NCBI GenBank assembly: GCA_000277445.1
Contig: AJWJ01000052.1
Location: 1-64,000, forward strand
Reading direction: 5' to 3'
DNA length: 64,000 nt
From: Polysphondylium violaceum
Taxonomy: Eukaryota; Evosea; Eumycetozoa; Dictyosteliales; Dictyosteliaceae
Shown: piece after piece, positions 47,202 through 59,709 of the stretch
Position numbering within the stretch: the first letter of the stretch is position 1
Layout of the letters: the number at the start of each line of letters is the position of its first letter
The notes under the pieces: generated by a model
What the model was told of the DNA's origin: nothing
Databases searched by the model: none
What the model saw: the letters and a program-made list of their open reading frames with translations, nothing else
Position numbers and translations under genes: made by a program

Positions 47202-47528
47202 TATTACTTTGAATATTAAATAATAAAGGAATGAAATGTCTTTTTTTTTTAAAAAAAAAAATTCACGTAAAGTTTTTTTTTTTTTTTTCACAGATCATTT
47301 CTGCGTCTAGAAAAAATACACCATATTTCATTGCTTGAAAGTTTGAAACATCAATTTGTAAATTGGTTATATCTAAAATTTGTTTGATTGTAATTAGATG
47401 GTTTCAGATCTATGCTTCATATCTTTTGAAATCAACTATGCGCAAATATTATTTTAAAAATAGATATATTAATTTTATTTGTGGTTTGAATGTTAATTAC
47501 GACAATGATGATCGATCAACTAAAGAAA
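47202..47528. other. Intergenic, upstream of PsbP-like gene
   Basis: Holds a T10-A10 self-complementary run near 47241-47261 and a T tract at 47273-47288, then unremarkable AT-rich DNA up to the beta-COP stop. No gene seen. Confidence 0.6.
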
Positions 47529-50460
47529 TTAAGCAGATGGTTGAGCAATTTTTTGTTTAAGAGCCATTTTTTCACCAAGTGAAACAGCAATACCTTGAAC
47601 TTTGGCTCTAATTCTAATGAAACCAGATATTTTACCATCGATTTGTTTTTCAATGCAAATGTTAGCCAAAGCATCTTCACCAAAGACACTCTTTGCACAA
47701 AGATTGGCAGAGAGAATACCAGTCTCACTAGAGAGTTCAATGTCTGGTGTGAGGATACCCATGTTGGTGACCTTGGAGATGTGTTGAACATATTGTACCA
47801 AATCATTGATGTTGGTATTGACTGGAATCTTGTTTTCCCACTCAAATTCGAGCCAATGGCTACGGAACAAGAGGTCAGTGTAAGAGTGGTTGGCAGGTTG
47901 AATGTAATCGATTACGTCAATGTGGACTTCATTGAGAATGACACAATTCTTGTCAGACATTTGACTGACAGAGCCGGCAACGTCAAATGTGATGGTGCCC
48001 ATAATGACGCCATTGTCGGTGGAGGACACTTTGATGCTGGCCTTGGCAGTGGTCTTTTCACGGGGACCGACAGTGAAAGATGGAACACGTTCGCAGATTT
48101 TGAGGTCGCCAAGGGTAACCAATTCGAGGGTGACGTTTTGGAGGGTGTCGTTGGTTTGGTTGAAAATGGAAATGTCGAGAACAATATCGTATTGGTGGAC
48201 CTTGACATAGGCTTCGGCATAGATGGGATCAGAGTAACCAGAGAGTTGGTAGATTTTGGCGTGCTCTGAGCTGTCTTTGCCAGTGGTGTTCATGATGCCT
48301 ACAGCCTTGATTAAATCGTCTTCGTCATTGTCGACGGGGCCAAAGGCTCTCTTGGATTTCAATTGACGGATATTAATGATAGAGTTGGGCTTGACGATGG
48401 CTTCCTTGCCAGATTTCTTTTTGCTCTCTGATTGCTTAAAGAGGAGGTACTTGAGATATTGAGTAAATGAGTCACGGCAGTCTTTGATCCAGATCTTACG
48501 AAGGGCGGGATTTGGGTCAATCAACATTTGGATGCAAGAGATCATTCTCTCATAGGCAGACTTGGTGGTGGAGGCTTGGGATGTCTTGGCAAGATTGATG
48601 AGAACAACCAAAATCAACATGATCTCAGCCTTGAGCTTGTTGAGTGCGGCACCGTCCATTTGGAGCTCTTCGGCCTTCATGTACAACTTGCAGAGCGAGC
48701 TTGAGATTGAGGCAGCCAAGAACCAGTCACCATCAGAGATGAGTTTGTGAATAGAGATTTGTTCGCCTACCTTGGCCTTGGACTTGGACATGATCTCCAT
48801 TTGCTCGGGTGTTGGCTTGGGTTTCAACAACTCTTCCAAATCCTTTTGAATTGAGGTAAAGGCAAAGGTGAGGTCTTGGACAGAGTTGACATACTCTGAG
48901 ATGATCCACACGGCGACACGGTACACCTTGGATACTTTGATGCTTGAGAGGTTCTCAATGAGCTTTTGGGTGATCTCTTGGCAGAGATGGGGGTAGGTTT
49001 CAACCACCTCACGTACAAAGATAATGACTTCGGTGGCCGAGGCTTTGTAGGTGTCGCCAAGATACTCGATCAACAAAGGAATGACGCTTCCCAACACCTC
49101 GGGATACTTTAATGATGAGACGTGGATAGTTTGGATCAAGAGATGTCTGTATTCAAGACCCTTGTCAAACTCTTTGAATCTAGTCTTGTTGATCTCTTTC
49201 TTTAAGACCAAGATAACTTCGTCAATGTTCTTTGGTGTGACGGAGTCCAATACAATGTTTAATACCTTTTTACAAATGTCAAGATTGGGACTAGACAATG
49301 CTCTCATGATATCCATAACCAACTCTTCCATAATCTTGCTATGGTTCTTTTTAATTTCCAAAAGTTTATCCAATACAATCATCTTTACATTGTTGTCACT
49401 TTCATTACATAACAAATCAATATAAGCACTGGCAGCACCTCTAACTGCAGTTGGTGCAGATGATAAAGATAACAATGTACCTGCACTCTCATATTTAACT
49501 GCTGGTGATGATGAATTTAATAAAGTAAATATACATTTAATATATTTTGACTAAATATAGTTTATAATCTTTGTTAGTATGTTTATATTACATTGATTAT
49601 ACTATCTCTCATATACATTAACAACTACTACTACTTACTCTTTCAGATGGATTCTTTTTACAAACTTTTCTAATCAATTCAACAATGATAAATTGCAACA
49701 TATCACCAAAACTTGGTACTTGATCTAAAACAGTGGATAAATATTCAACGGCTTTGTCTTGGGCACAATTGAAAAGCATGATAAAAGCATTTCTTTTACA
49801 TGATGCATCACCTTCGACCAAAAGGAAATTATAGATTAATTCAGGTGCATCTGGAATCAAATATTCAAAGTGACTATAGATATTGTAGATGGCCAACACT
49901 GCATTTCTTCTAACGTATGCATGTCTATATTCAAGATTATTACGTACGGCTGGTACCAATGGTTCCAATACTTCTGCCTCTCTCAACTTGCATAAAAATC
50001 TTAATGTACTACCACGAATAAACTCATTTGGATGATTTAAATCATTTAATAATGAGTTACTGTATATGTATAGATAGATAGTGTTTGTTAATTAATATGC
50101 GCTTATTCACTACCAAATACCAACGATGACTTACCAAACTAAAATCATTTCAGACTTTAATTTACCCAAATGAGTCTTTTCAATGACTTCCCAATAGATG
50201 AGCAAGAGTTTCTTTAAGGTGTGATTTCTTGATGGTACAACATGTTTGATAATGGTCATTAATAATTGAGAGAGTGGTTCACCATTGATAGTGTATAAAA
50301 TAACTCTTTTCAAAGCGTCAACCTTTTGTTCATCATTACCATTTTCAAATACTTGTTTGAATTCATTGATTTGGGGTGGATCTCCCTTATCATAGTGAAT
50401 TAATATTGTACATGGTTTTTCAATTGATCCAGATGTATTTAATGCTGATGCTGATGCCAT
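47529..50460 (-). CDS. copB: Coatomer subunit beta (beta-COP)
   Basis: Core subunit of the COPI coat, which forms Golgi-to-ER and intra-Golgi vesicles. Exons 50460-50135, 50059-49639, 49550-47529; joins [16 protein letters not shown] and NPSER-SKYIKC. Product 922 residues, matching the family (about 910-970). Seen: adaptin-like helical repeats from residue 20 ([59 protein letters not shown]), then linker, and the beta-appendage region ([39 protein letters not shown], NILGxL-like end). The coding sequence is markedly less AT-rich at third positions than its neighbours, as expected of a highly expressed gene. Ends at 47529-47531. Confidence 0.97.
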
Positions 50461-50744
50461 AGTTTAGCGATACTGCACACACTCAACACAATATATATAT
50501 ATATAATATTGAATGGTATGATCTAATATAAATAATGAAAATAATAAAAAAAAAAAAGTGTTAATTTTTTTGATCTTCCACAAAGTTTTTTAAAAAAAAA
50601 TCAAAAAAATTTTCATCACCATGTCAGTATGCTGACTCGGCCAACATACACACACAATTTCATATGATGATAGTAGTACAACCTTACTATTTACTATTCT
50701 ATTTACTATGTACTATGTTACACAATGTATAATAAATATTTATT

Positions 50745-52962
50745 TTATGTATTATAATTCTTTATCATATTCATTATTCTGTCAAAAGTAGACCTTGATT
50801 GAGTTGTTGGTACAGTATCATTTACACATTCATTTAATTCTAATTTCTCTGTTGCTTGACTGGGACTAGTATTTGCATTATTGTTACTATTATTTATTAT
50901 AACAGTCTTTTTCTTATCTGTTGTTGTAGTTGCTGTTGTTTCTGGTGGTGGTTGAATATTATTCTTATCTTGCTCTGGAATCGATAGTAAATCTTGAATT
51001 GATTGTTTTATCAATAAACTATCTGCTGTAAATAGTGATCCTTTTTGAGGTGAATTAAATGAATATTGAGTTTGTGAATTAAATACATCTTTAAAGTTTT
51101 TGTTGTTGTTGCCGCTGCTATTATTATTATTATTGTTGTTATTACTGGATGATGGTGAAGATGGAGAGGTACTATATATTAAATTATTTCTTGACCATTT
51201 GGGATTAAACGAAATGGATTTCTCTGTGATTTGGTTGATTACATTGATGAAATCATTCTTCCATTGATTCTTTTCCTCCAACGTTGGTAAACAAATGACT
51301 GCTGTATATTCTAGTGTATGTAGTTTAAAATAATATCTATCGCCTTCTTTGGCAGGCGAGGGTTTCTTTTGTGATCCAATGTTGATTGATGACGAGGAGG
51401 CCGAGCTAAAACTACTGCTTCTGTCTTTGCTGCTGGGCACCTCTGAGCTTGTCCATTGTTGGTCTCTGTTTTCTGTGGTGTTGCTTCTACTTCTTGCGCC
51501 GCCACCAATACTCGAGGTATCGTCGTCGTCGTCATCATCTTTTTCGACAGGTCTCGAGGTGTCTTCAATGATTTTGATGGAACTGCTGTTATAGTCAATG
51601 ACGGTGCTGTATTCCAGACTGACGTTGTTTTCCACTTTATAGCACGACTTGGTTTTCTTGGTGATGAGCAGACAGTCGTTAAAGAGGATAAAGTAGCGGA
51701 AGCGTGGGTTGTGGATCTTCCACACCGAACTGTTGGGTCTGATGGTGCCTTTGGACACATCATGGTTGTTGCCGTCGGCCTTGTAGATCTTAACCTCACC
51801 CTCTCTGATCAGTCGGCGATGGGGCTCGATGAGGTTGGGAATGGGCGGCTTGAGCTTGTTGCTTATGGCAATCACCTCTTTGGAGGTCTCATCCTCTTTC
51901 ATTTGCTTGTTGATCAAATCTGCTATGGCCTCCATTCTCGTCAACGCCTTGGTGATGCTGGTGTGATCCGGGTCACATGTCGATGTAAACTTGATCAACT
52001 CTCGCAACAGCAATACATAACGCGGAATACGCTGGATGGGCATACTGACAAACGACTGCAAGTCTCTCTTTCCCACCTCGGGAATCGACTTGCACTCTTG
52101 TATAAATAACACATACGAAGGTCGCTTGCTGGCCTTTTCCAGCACCTTGAGACAGGCGGGGAAATTCATAATATAGTGGCTGTAGGGCACTTTAAGGAAA
52201 TCAATCATCTCTAAGAAGATATCTCCAATCTTTTGTTGGTTCTCTCCCCATCCGCTATTCAACACCCTGCTTGACAGTTTATCCAACAACATTGAGTTGT
52301 ACAGCAAGAGTACCTCTATTTGCGAGAATACAATCTTTACCTCATCACTCGTCATGGGTGATTGATCTAAATTTAAATTCAATGTTGATGTCGAAGTTGT
52401 CATATTGTTGCCATTGCCGCTCTGTAACAAAGAGTTTATATTATTTCCAGCTGCACTCCCAATACTACTATACATAATCGTGCCGCCCTTCTCTGGTACT
52501 TTTGTCGAAAGATCCTTGAGAGGCGTAAAATAAACATTTAATATAGTTCTAAGAAACTGTACGTAATCCCTCTCTGTGAGAATTAGTTCTCTAAGTACTT
52601 GTGATTTAGTCACTAATTCACATCATAACATCCAATATTAGTACTCGTGCACGCAGTGGTGTTTATATGATCAATCAATACATACAAAACAAAGTCCATT
52701 TCCTTCTTTGCGTATAACCTTTCCATATCTTTTGAATTAAAACGGCAGACTTGTGTCTCTTGAGTTTATCGCTTTCAAACTTTGTCAAGTTGGATCTACT
52801 CTCGAGTTCTTTGAAATACTTTCTAACGTCTTCAAATTCCTTTTTCTCATTCTTTACTCCTGCACTTGCTGGTATAATATGATTATTAATTGGCGCTATA
52901 GTTGGATGAAATACTTGTTCTGATGAAGATTCATCGAGTTCTAATGAAAACGAATTACCCAT
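50745..52962 (-). CDS. IQ-motif RhoGEF with DH-PH domains
   Basis: Dbl-family exchange factors load GTP on Rho/Rac GTPases to control actin. Exons 52962-52686 and 52612-50745; intron 73 bases, join WTLF-LTKSQVLREL. Product 714 residues. The start MGNSFSLE has Gly2 and Ser6, a likely N-myristoylation signal. Then an IQ motif (AVLIQKIWKGYTQRRK), DH domain at about 95-310 (CR1 LRELILTERDYVQFLRTIL; CR3 LQSFVSMPIQRIPRYVLLL) and PH at about 330-490 (IREGEVKIYKADG; RFRYFILFNDCLLITKK), with an acidic/Ser insert. The tail is Asn/Ser-rich. Myristoyl plus IQ suggests membrane and calmodulin control (inference). Confidence 0.92.
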
Positions 52963-53429
52963 TTTCAATAGTTATGTGGATGTATATGTAATGTATGTAA
53001 TAAATAATTGGTAGGTAATAATACAAAAAAGAAGTGTTGGTTTATATGTTAGGTAGATTTAATATGGTGACATCAAGATATAGTACAACAATAGTATATG
53101 TGATATAGTACAACAAATAGATATGATATAATACAAAGAGATAGCACACACTATAAATAGAGGTGTAGAGATAGATAATAACAAAAAGGTGTGAATGGTT
53201 TTGACACTATTTTTGCAAAAATTATTTTTTAAAAAAAAAAATCCATGATGAAAGAGGCGATGGACCCCTCTTTTGCATTTTTTTGAATTTTTTTGAATTT
53301 TTTATTTTTACACATTTTTTCATAAGAAAAGTTGCCTCCAATTTTTGGGTGTGATTTGAGGCTGATTGATTGTTTTTAGGGTGTGCATATGTAAGCAATA
53401 GATATACACGAGAGTGATTTATTAAATAT
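52963..53429. other. Intergenic, upstream of RhoGEF
   Basis: Contains variations of GATATAGTACAACAA near 53077-53120 repeated about every 35 bases and an A/T-rich stretch. No gene seen. Confidence 0.5.
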
Positions 53430-54668
53430 TTATAATAAAGATAATAAGATTAAAGCAACAATTAACAAGGTTGGTGTCAAGAGTTTGATAGAGCTATTTG
53501 CCTCAAAATCAGCATTGACGCCTAAAGTTGGATCCCAGGTGACATTTAAAGCACGTTCACCTTCAAAACTGTGGATCAAGACGGAGGCTTTGAAGCCGCT
53601 GTCAATGGTGGTGATTTGGAAATCGTCGGTGGTGGAATTTACAGAGGTGTGGACTTTGGACTCTAATCTACCGTCTTCTCTGACAACATCACAGGTGCTG
53701 ACCCATTGGAAACCAAACTTTACATCTTTTTCCTCTTCTTCCTTTAAAGAGACATCATTGTCATCGATATCAAAGTCAATGTCAACGTCTTTTTCCATAG
53801 ACATGAATAAACTGGCAAGGGCTAAACGGGATTCAGTGACATTGCTTGGACCGGTGGAATCGCAGTTGAAACGTTCAAATTTGCAGTCTTTAGAGGCAAC
53901 ATTGATGGTTTCATCATAGTAGTTGTGAATCATGATATCGATTTTAGATTGAGAGGAAGAGATTTCATTGCCAGCAACAGAGACAGGTGAGCCAGTTAAA
54001 TAGAATCTCATGTCAAAGATACTTGAGGTAACATCAATGACAATGACATCAAAGGTTTGATTGTTATTTGCAGTTTTTTCAATTTTTGCTTCGTTGATGG
54101 TGTAGTCGAGTTTATTCAATTTGACAAAGCCCAATATCTGGTCTTCACCATATTGGAAGCCTTCCTTATCGTTGGTCTCTTTGTACTCGATAATGATTGA
54201 TGGTCTGTATACCATTCTATATTTTTCAATATCAATATCAGTGTCATTCTTTACCATGGATGAATACTTAAACATAAAATTCATTGAATTCTTGTTAAAT
54301 TGGAATCCAATTGAATCACTCTTTGATTCTTTATCAAAAATAGTCTATATAGATTTTAAATAATTAATATATTAAAAAATAGTTTAATTTAATTATTTTA
54401 CGGGCCATATAAAAATATTCTGAGAATACTAATTTTCTCTAAAAATTAATTACATGGACCATGTAATTATATAAACACTACTTACACCATTAAGTGATAA
54501 ACCATTATAATGGAAACCATTTGGATAAATTAGTTTTGAAAAACTTCTAAATACTCCATCTTTTAAACCAACACTGATTTCACCTTCAATCTTTTTAGTT
54601 TCCTCTTGGGAAAGTGAAAATACTGAAGATATTAAGAGTAATAAACATAAAATTGATAAAACTTTCAT
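53430..54668 (-). CDS. Secreted or GPI-anchored protein, unknown function
   Basis: Exons 54668-54486 and 54344-53430; intron GTAAGT..ATATAG, join SLNG-TIFDKESKS. Product 365 residues. Signal peptide MKVLSILCLLLLISSVFS at the N-terminus and a hydrophobic tail SSIKLLTPTLLIVALILLSLL-type segment at the very C-terminus, preceded by small residues (NSS), fitting a GPI-anchor signal; a single-pass C-terminal anchor is the alternative. NxS/T sites are present (NQT, NVT, NST, NVT). Two Cys lie close together (CKFERFNC) and one further on (STCDVV). An acidic run (DVDIDFDIDDNDVSLKEEEE) sits mid-protein. I recognise no family; a cell-surface role is inferred. Confidence 0.85.
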
Positions 54669-55504
54669 TTTGAATTAATAATAATAATTTGGTTGAATAT
54701 ATACAAATAAAATTAATTAAAAATGAACTAAAAGATAAAAAGAGTATAAAAAAGTTAATAAATTGTTGTAATTGTTGTAATTGTTGTTAAGATTAAAATC
54801 TTTAATTTGATGATTTTAAAATTTACTTTTCAATGGACTTAAATACTTTTTTCATTCCGATACCAAAGTTGTTTATTATTTGATTTCTTTTTTTATTTGA
54901 AACCGTGATTTTATCTTAAAAAAAAACCCCACACAAAAATTTTTTTTAATAATCATGTGATCAAATTTTTTCTTTAATCTTTGCTATAAAAAATTTCATA
55001 TTTTCATTTAAAACATATAGTTTTTTTTAAAAATTGTATATCGAAATAAAATATAGAGATTTTATCTTAATTTATATATATTCATAATATTATATATCTT
55101 TATTTGAATTTTTTAATTTTATTAAATATTTATTATTTTTTTTCATATTCCAATAGTATTGAAAAAAATTAATAACAAATTCATTAAATTCAAAGAGTAA
55201 CACTGAACAACAAATATTAATTCATTGAGCTACTCCATTAAATAAAAAATTAATTAATAAAGACCCGGGGGAAAAACAAACGATCTCACAGATATTTTAT
55301 TCAACTGTTCCCATAGTTTTTTATTTATTTTGAATTTTTTTGAATTTTTTTTTTTTTTTCGTTAAAAAATTTCTTACCAAACCAAAAAGTTCATTTTATA
55401 AATTGTTTCTTGTTTATTTGTTATCCAACAGACACACACTCAGTTATTTATTTGTTTTCTCAATTAATTGTATAAATACATATAATTAGATAGATAGATA
55501 TAAA
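54669..55504. other. Divergent intergenic region
   Basis: Between the secreted protein gene (minus) and the Mn-type transporter (plus). Very AT-rich with T tracts near 55340-55360. No gene seen. Confidence 0.6.
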
Positions 55505-56698
55505 ATGAGTTACAAAACATTAAACGAAAGTAACGATGAAATTTCATTGGATACCGACGACTATGTTGGTGAAAAAGCAACAGACACTTTGATTATCGAA
55601 GAGACATCGTTCTCCAACAGTGGATCTGCCCATATTACCAGAAGAAATATTAAAACCAATGAAGATCTAAGAGAAGCCATCGAGTCTATTAGAGTCAATG
55701 ACGAAGAGATCAAATATAAAAACAAAAAACAAAGAAAGTTTTATCAAAAACAAAACGAGTTGATCGATCAAATTTTAACTCCCCTTACAGAGAAAAAAGA
55801 CGACGAAGAAGAGGAAGAAGACTTCAAAGTCAAAGTCGCCATCAATGGAAGTCTATTAGTAAATATTGTTTTATTTGCCATGCAATGCTCAGCCGCCATC
55901 ATCACTGGTTCACTCACATTGTTGGCTACCACCGTCGATGCCTTTATGGATTTACTCAGTGGCTTTATTTTATTCATGACTGATAGAGCTAGAAAGAAGA
56001 AAAACTATTTTGAATACCCAACTGGAAAATCTAGAATGGAACCCGTCGGTATTATTATTTTTGCCAGTTTAATGTCTACAGTGTCTATCAATCTCATCTA
56101 TCAAGGTGGTTCAACTTTGATTAAACAAGAAGAGACTGGTATTAAAATGGATTGGTTATCTTTTGGTTTTGTTGTGTTTGCCATCTCTTGTAAAGTTCTC
56201 ATGTATCTCTATTGCAGAGTATTGACCCACTCTAGCAGTGCAACTATTTTGGCTGTAGATCACAGAAACGATATCACTGTAAACTCATTTGGTTTGATTT
56301 GTTATTTCTTGGGTGCCCACATTGTATGGTGGTTGGATCCAATCGGTTCCTTGATTGTTGCCCTCATCATTCTCAGATCATGGACTTTTGAAGCCTACGA
56401 ACAAATTCAACTTTTGGTTGGTAAATCTGCCAGTCCAGAAATCTTACAAAAACTCACCTACATTGCCCTCACTCATCCAGAGATTGAAAAGGTTGATACC
56501 GTTAGAGCTTTTCATGTTGGTAATAATTTGTTTGTCGAAGTCGATATCATTTTAGATGCTTCAATGCCATTACATAAAACTCATGACATCGGTGAAAGTT
56601 TACAAGAAAAATTGGAATCTTTACCAGAAGTTGAAAGAGCTTTTGTACACGTTGATTATAATGATCTTCATAAACCAGAACATAAAAGAATCCATTAA
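55505..56698 (+). CDS. Manganese-type CDF transporter (MTP8-11-like)
   Basis: Single exon, 397 residues. CDF fold with six membrane segments (about 115-295): GSLLVNIVLFAMQCSAAIITG; TVDAFMDLLSGFILF, where the TM2 metal site is DxxxD (DAFMD), and in TM5 DHRND. The double DxxxD pattern is the mark of Mn-CDFs (plant MTP8-11), unlike the HxxxD of the zinc type found at 1367-3465. The C-terminal cytosolic domain (HPEIEKVDTVRAFHVGNNLF; FVHVDYND) has the usual dimerising fold. An N-terminal acidic region (residues 1-110) precedes. Mn2+ specificity and export into an organelle such as Golgi or vacuole are inferred from family. Confidence 0.93.
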   Translation: MSYKTLNESNDEISLDTDDYVGEKATDTLIIEETSFSNSGSAHITRRNIKTNEDLREAIESIRVNDEEIKYKNKKQRKFYQKQNELIDQILTPLTEKKDDEEEEEDFKVKVAINGSLLVNIVLFAMQCSAAIITGSLTLLATTVDAFMDLLSGFILFMTDRARKKKNYFEYPTGKSRMEPVGIIIFASLMSTVSINLIYQGGSTLIKQEETGIKMDWLSFGFVVFAISCKVLMYLYCRVLTHSSSATILAVDHRNDITVNSFGLICYFLGAHIVWWLDPIGSLIVALIILRSWTFEAYEQIQLLVGKSASPEILQKLTYIALTHPEIEKVDTVRAFHVGNNLFVEVDIILDASMPLHKTHDIGESLQEKLESLPEVERAFVHVDYNDLHKPEHKRIH

Positions 56699-56977
56699 TA
56701 AACAACAACTCAAATATAAAATATATTTATTTATCTAAATTAAATTATCAAAATATTCTATTTTATCATTCATAATTTTAGGGCTACAAGATTTAGATCG
56801 AATGTTTGATGGTAAAGAGGGCAATACAATTACAATTTCGTTTGTGAAAAAGAAAATTTTGAATTGATTTTAATATCAATACAATACTAAATTTAAAATT
56901 TCATATTAACTGTCAAAGTGAATTAAATCTAAACTAAATTTATATCGATATTATTTAATATTTATAAATAGTGTGTG

Positions 56978-59239
56978 TTAATGTTGTAGTTTATTTATTA
57001 TTTCAGAAATTGATTGAATCCATTCATCTTGCTCCTTTTTAGTCTCTGCCATTAATAAATAATCTCTCATAATATTTTTACTATTGATACCTGATAAAAT
57101 AACGATACCAAATGGCTTTCCACTGTGAGTTTCTACTTTGGCGTGACTGAGTTTGATGATACCTTTGGGTCTAGCATCTTTTCTCTTTTTATAATAACTA
57201 ATGGAATCATTTTTAAGTTTAAACCATCTAGTCGTCCAATTTCTTCGGCCACCTTCACCTCCACCCTTTTTTTTCAAGTTGCCTTCCTTTACAATGTCTG
57301 TCAATGCCACAACTTTTACATTTGAATACTCTTCAATGATACTACTACTACTTGTTGAGCTCATTGTACTAAATCTATTATTATCTTGTTCATTGTTATT
57401 GTCTTCACCACTATTATTATTGTTATTGTTACTGTTACTACTATTATTATCATTATTTACATTTGTTTCATTGACTATACCTGTTGGAGTGGGAGTAGTT
57501 AAAGTAGTTGTAGGAGTTGGACTATTATTATTTGTATTGTTTATAGAATTTGTTGTAGATACTGATGAGGATGAATTTGAATTCTCAAGATCAGTTTGTT
57601 GTGACTCTGTTGTATTTGTAGTTGTATTTGTTGTTGTTGTTGTTGTAGTTGTTGTATTGTTTGTATTTGATATTGGGGTTGGTATAGTATTATTACTATC
57701 TTCATTTGTTGTTGATGTACTTTTAGGTGTTATGGTTGGTGAACCTACAGGTGATTGACCAGGATTTACATTTAATTTTTTACTAGATTTGCCACTCTTT
57801 GAGTTATTGGTTGTATTGGTGTTTACTATAAAAGTAGGTAAAGTTGAAGGTGGATCTGGAAGTGATGACAAGTCTTCAAGCGCAATAGAATATTTAACTG
57901 GTGCTTCTTTCTTTTCATCACTAAAAATATCAACCATCAATGCCTTGGGTGGTGATACATTTTGTTGTTGATTAATTTCTGAAACCTCATCAGGATTCAT
58001 TTGTTGTTGTGTATCTATTGTGGCGGTGGGTGGTAATGTAGTCTTTTCATTTTGATTGGGGTTATCATTACTAGACTCTATTTGTTGTTGACTATCATCT
58101 TGGGTTGAAATATTATTTACAATTTGTTGTTGTTGTTGATTGACATTATTTAATTCATCAATATCTGTTATTACAATGTTACTATTATCGATATTATTGG
58201 TGTTGTTGTTTATATCTACTGATATATTTGAAACTGCTTCCTTAGATTCATTTTTATCTAAAGGTTTGATTTGTTCTTCTTGCTTTACTTCTTCTTCAAC
58301 TTGTTCTTTTACCTCCTCTTGTTGTTTAATTATACAATCTTGATCATTTATTTCTTTTTTCAAATCTTCTACTACCTCTTTAATGTTATCTATTTTATCT
58401 TTCATTTCCTCGATATTTGCATCTGACATTGTGGTAGTTTCAGTTGCAGCGGCGGTGGTTGTTGATGGCGATAAAGGTGATGAAGATGATTTATGATCCT
58501 GCTCATGTTCACCAGAAGAGATATCTAATAAAATGTTCTTAATGGACGAGTATTTCTGTTCAAAAGAGTCTAGCTTTGATTGAAGAATACGTTGTTGCTC
58601 CATGGGTGACAAAACAGAGGATGCAGTCAAACTGGGTGACTGGGTCAGTGTGGCCGACTGCATACTGGGTGATAGGAGAGGTGTTGTTGGCTGCATAGTG
58701 AGTTTGGGACTGGCTGGTGTCGAATGTGATGGTGTTCGTTTTGTCAAACATAGTTTTAAGTTCATTACCTGTTCTTCAAATTTAGATATCGTCTCTTCAA
58801 GCTTTTTGCTATTGATCGACGATGACGACCCATTGCTATTATTACCACTACTGCTATTACCACTACTGCTACTCAATGCCGGTGACAAAGGCGACGGCGT
58901 AGCACTCATTGGTGTTGTCTTGTTTGGTGAAAGCTGTTCCAACTTTTTCTTCAAATTCAAATTTTCACTCTCTATTTGATTTTGTTTGGTTCTTTCAGAC
59001 TCCAACTGGAGACTGAGTTCTTTGATCTTTGATTCCAGATCTGCTATCTTACTATTTCCATTGCCATTGCTATTGTCATCGACGGCTGCTGTTGCTGGTG
59101 CTGCATCTAATGTTGCAACTACCACTGTTTCACTATTACTATTCTTACTACTACTATTCTCTCTATCAATACTATTGTTGTTATTGTTATCAACACTCAT
59201 TTCCTGTTGATGAGTGATTTGGTTTATATCTGTTTCCAT
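56978..59239 (-). CDS. Coiled-coil and PH-domain protein
   Basis: Single exon, 753 residues. Residues about 60-115 and 155-175 coiled coil (ADLESKIKELSLQLESERTK), a further acidic coiled coil at about 275-325 (KDKIDNIKEVVEDLKKEIND), low-complexity Ser/Pro/Thr/Asn regions, and a C-terminal PH domain at about 645-750: VKEGNLKKKGGGEGGRRNW, TRWFKLKNDSISYYKKRKD, and the family-typical last helix with Trp (EQDEWIQSISEIINK). The basic K/R pattern of beta1-beta2 (KKKGG..RRNWTTRWFKL) suggests phosphoinositide binding. It probably links membranes to partners held by the coiled coils. It is upstream of the SH3-kinase 3' end, on the same strand, with 470 bases between. Function unknown. Confidence 0.88.
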   Translation of the reverse strand: METDINQITHQQEMSVDNNNNNSIDRENSSSKNSNSETVVVATLDAAPATAAVDDNSNGNGNSKIADLESKIKELSLQLESERTKQNQIESENLNLKKKLEQLSPNKTTPMSATPSPLSPALSSSSGNSSSGNNSNGSSSSINSKKLEETISKFEEQVMNLKLCLTKRTPSHSTPASPKLTMQPTTPLLSPSMQSATLTQSPSLTASSVLSPMEQQRILQSKLDSFEQKYSSIKNILLDISSGEHEQDHKSSSSPLSPSTTTAAATETTTMSDANIEEMKDKIDNIKEVVEDLKKEINDQDCIIKQQEEVKEQVEEEVKQEEQIKPLDKNESKEAVSNISVDINNNTNNIDNSNIVITDIDELNNVNQQQQQIVNNISTQDDSQQQIESSNDNPNQNEKTTLPPTATIDTQQQMNPDEVSEINQQQNVSPPKALMVDIFSDEKKEAPVKYSIALEDLSSLPDPPSTLPTFIVNTNTTNNSKSGKSSKKLNVNPGQSPVGSPTITPKSTSTTNEDSNNTIPTPISNTNNTTTTTTTTTNTTTNTTESQQTDLENSNSSSSVSTTNSINNTNNNSPTPTTTLTTPTPTGIVNETNVNNDNNSSNSNNNNNNSGEDNNNEQDNNRFSTMSSTSSSSIIEEYSNVKVVALTDIVKEGNLKKKGGGEGGRRNWTTRWFKLKNDSISYYKKRKDARPKGIIKLSHAKVETHSGKPFGIVILSGINSKNIMRDYLLMAETKKEQDEWIQSISEIINKLQH

Positions 59240-59709
59240 AGTCGCCTAAATAAAGTTAAAAACATCCATAGGAAACACACAAGTTTGGGTGGGTAGTGGT
59301 AGTATGAATGTTATGCACAGTATGAGGTGAAAAAATAAAATTAAAAAAAAATTAAAAATAAAAAAAAGGGGGGAATTGATACCATTTTTTTTTTTTTTAA
59401 TTCTTTTTAAAACTTTCATGGCCTCATAATTTACGAAATCGATCAAAACTAGATTTATAAAATATCTGATTATTCATTCTAGAATTTTTAAAATAAAAAA
59501 AGTTGTTTATTTTGAAATCATTTATTATTCTTTTGAAAATATTGTTATTATTATTATTATTATTATTACTACTCTACTACTATTACTTTTTAAATAAATA
59601 TTCTATTTCTATATAGATTCTATTACATTATATGGTGTTGGTGTTTTGACTGCATGTGTGTTGTGACTGTATGTATGAAATTAAAATTGTCAAAATGATA
59701 ATAAATAAA
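59240..59709. other. Intergenic, upstream of PH protein
   Basis: Holds A/T homopolymers near 59340-59400, an ATT run at about 59547-59569, and no gene. The SH3-kinase ends at 59710. Confidence 0.6.

Noticed and set aside
47595-48269. 224-codon ORF opposite beta-COP
   Set aside because: Antisense of a well-conserved coding exon; no domain.
51456-52109. 217-codon ORF opposite the RhoGEF
   Set aside because: Antisense of the DH-PH region; the sense strand has clear family motifs.
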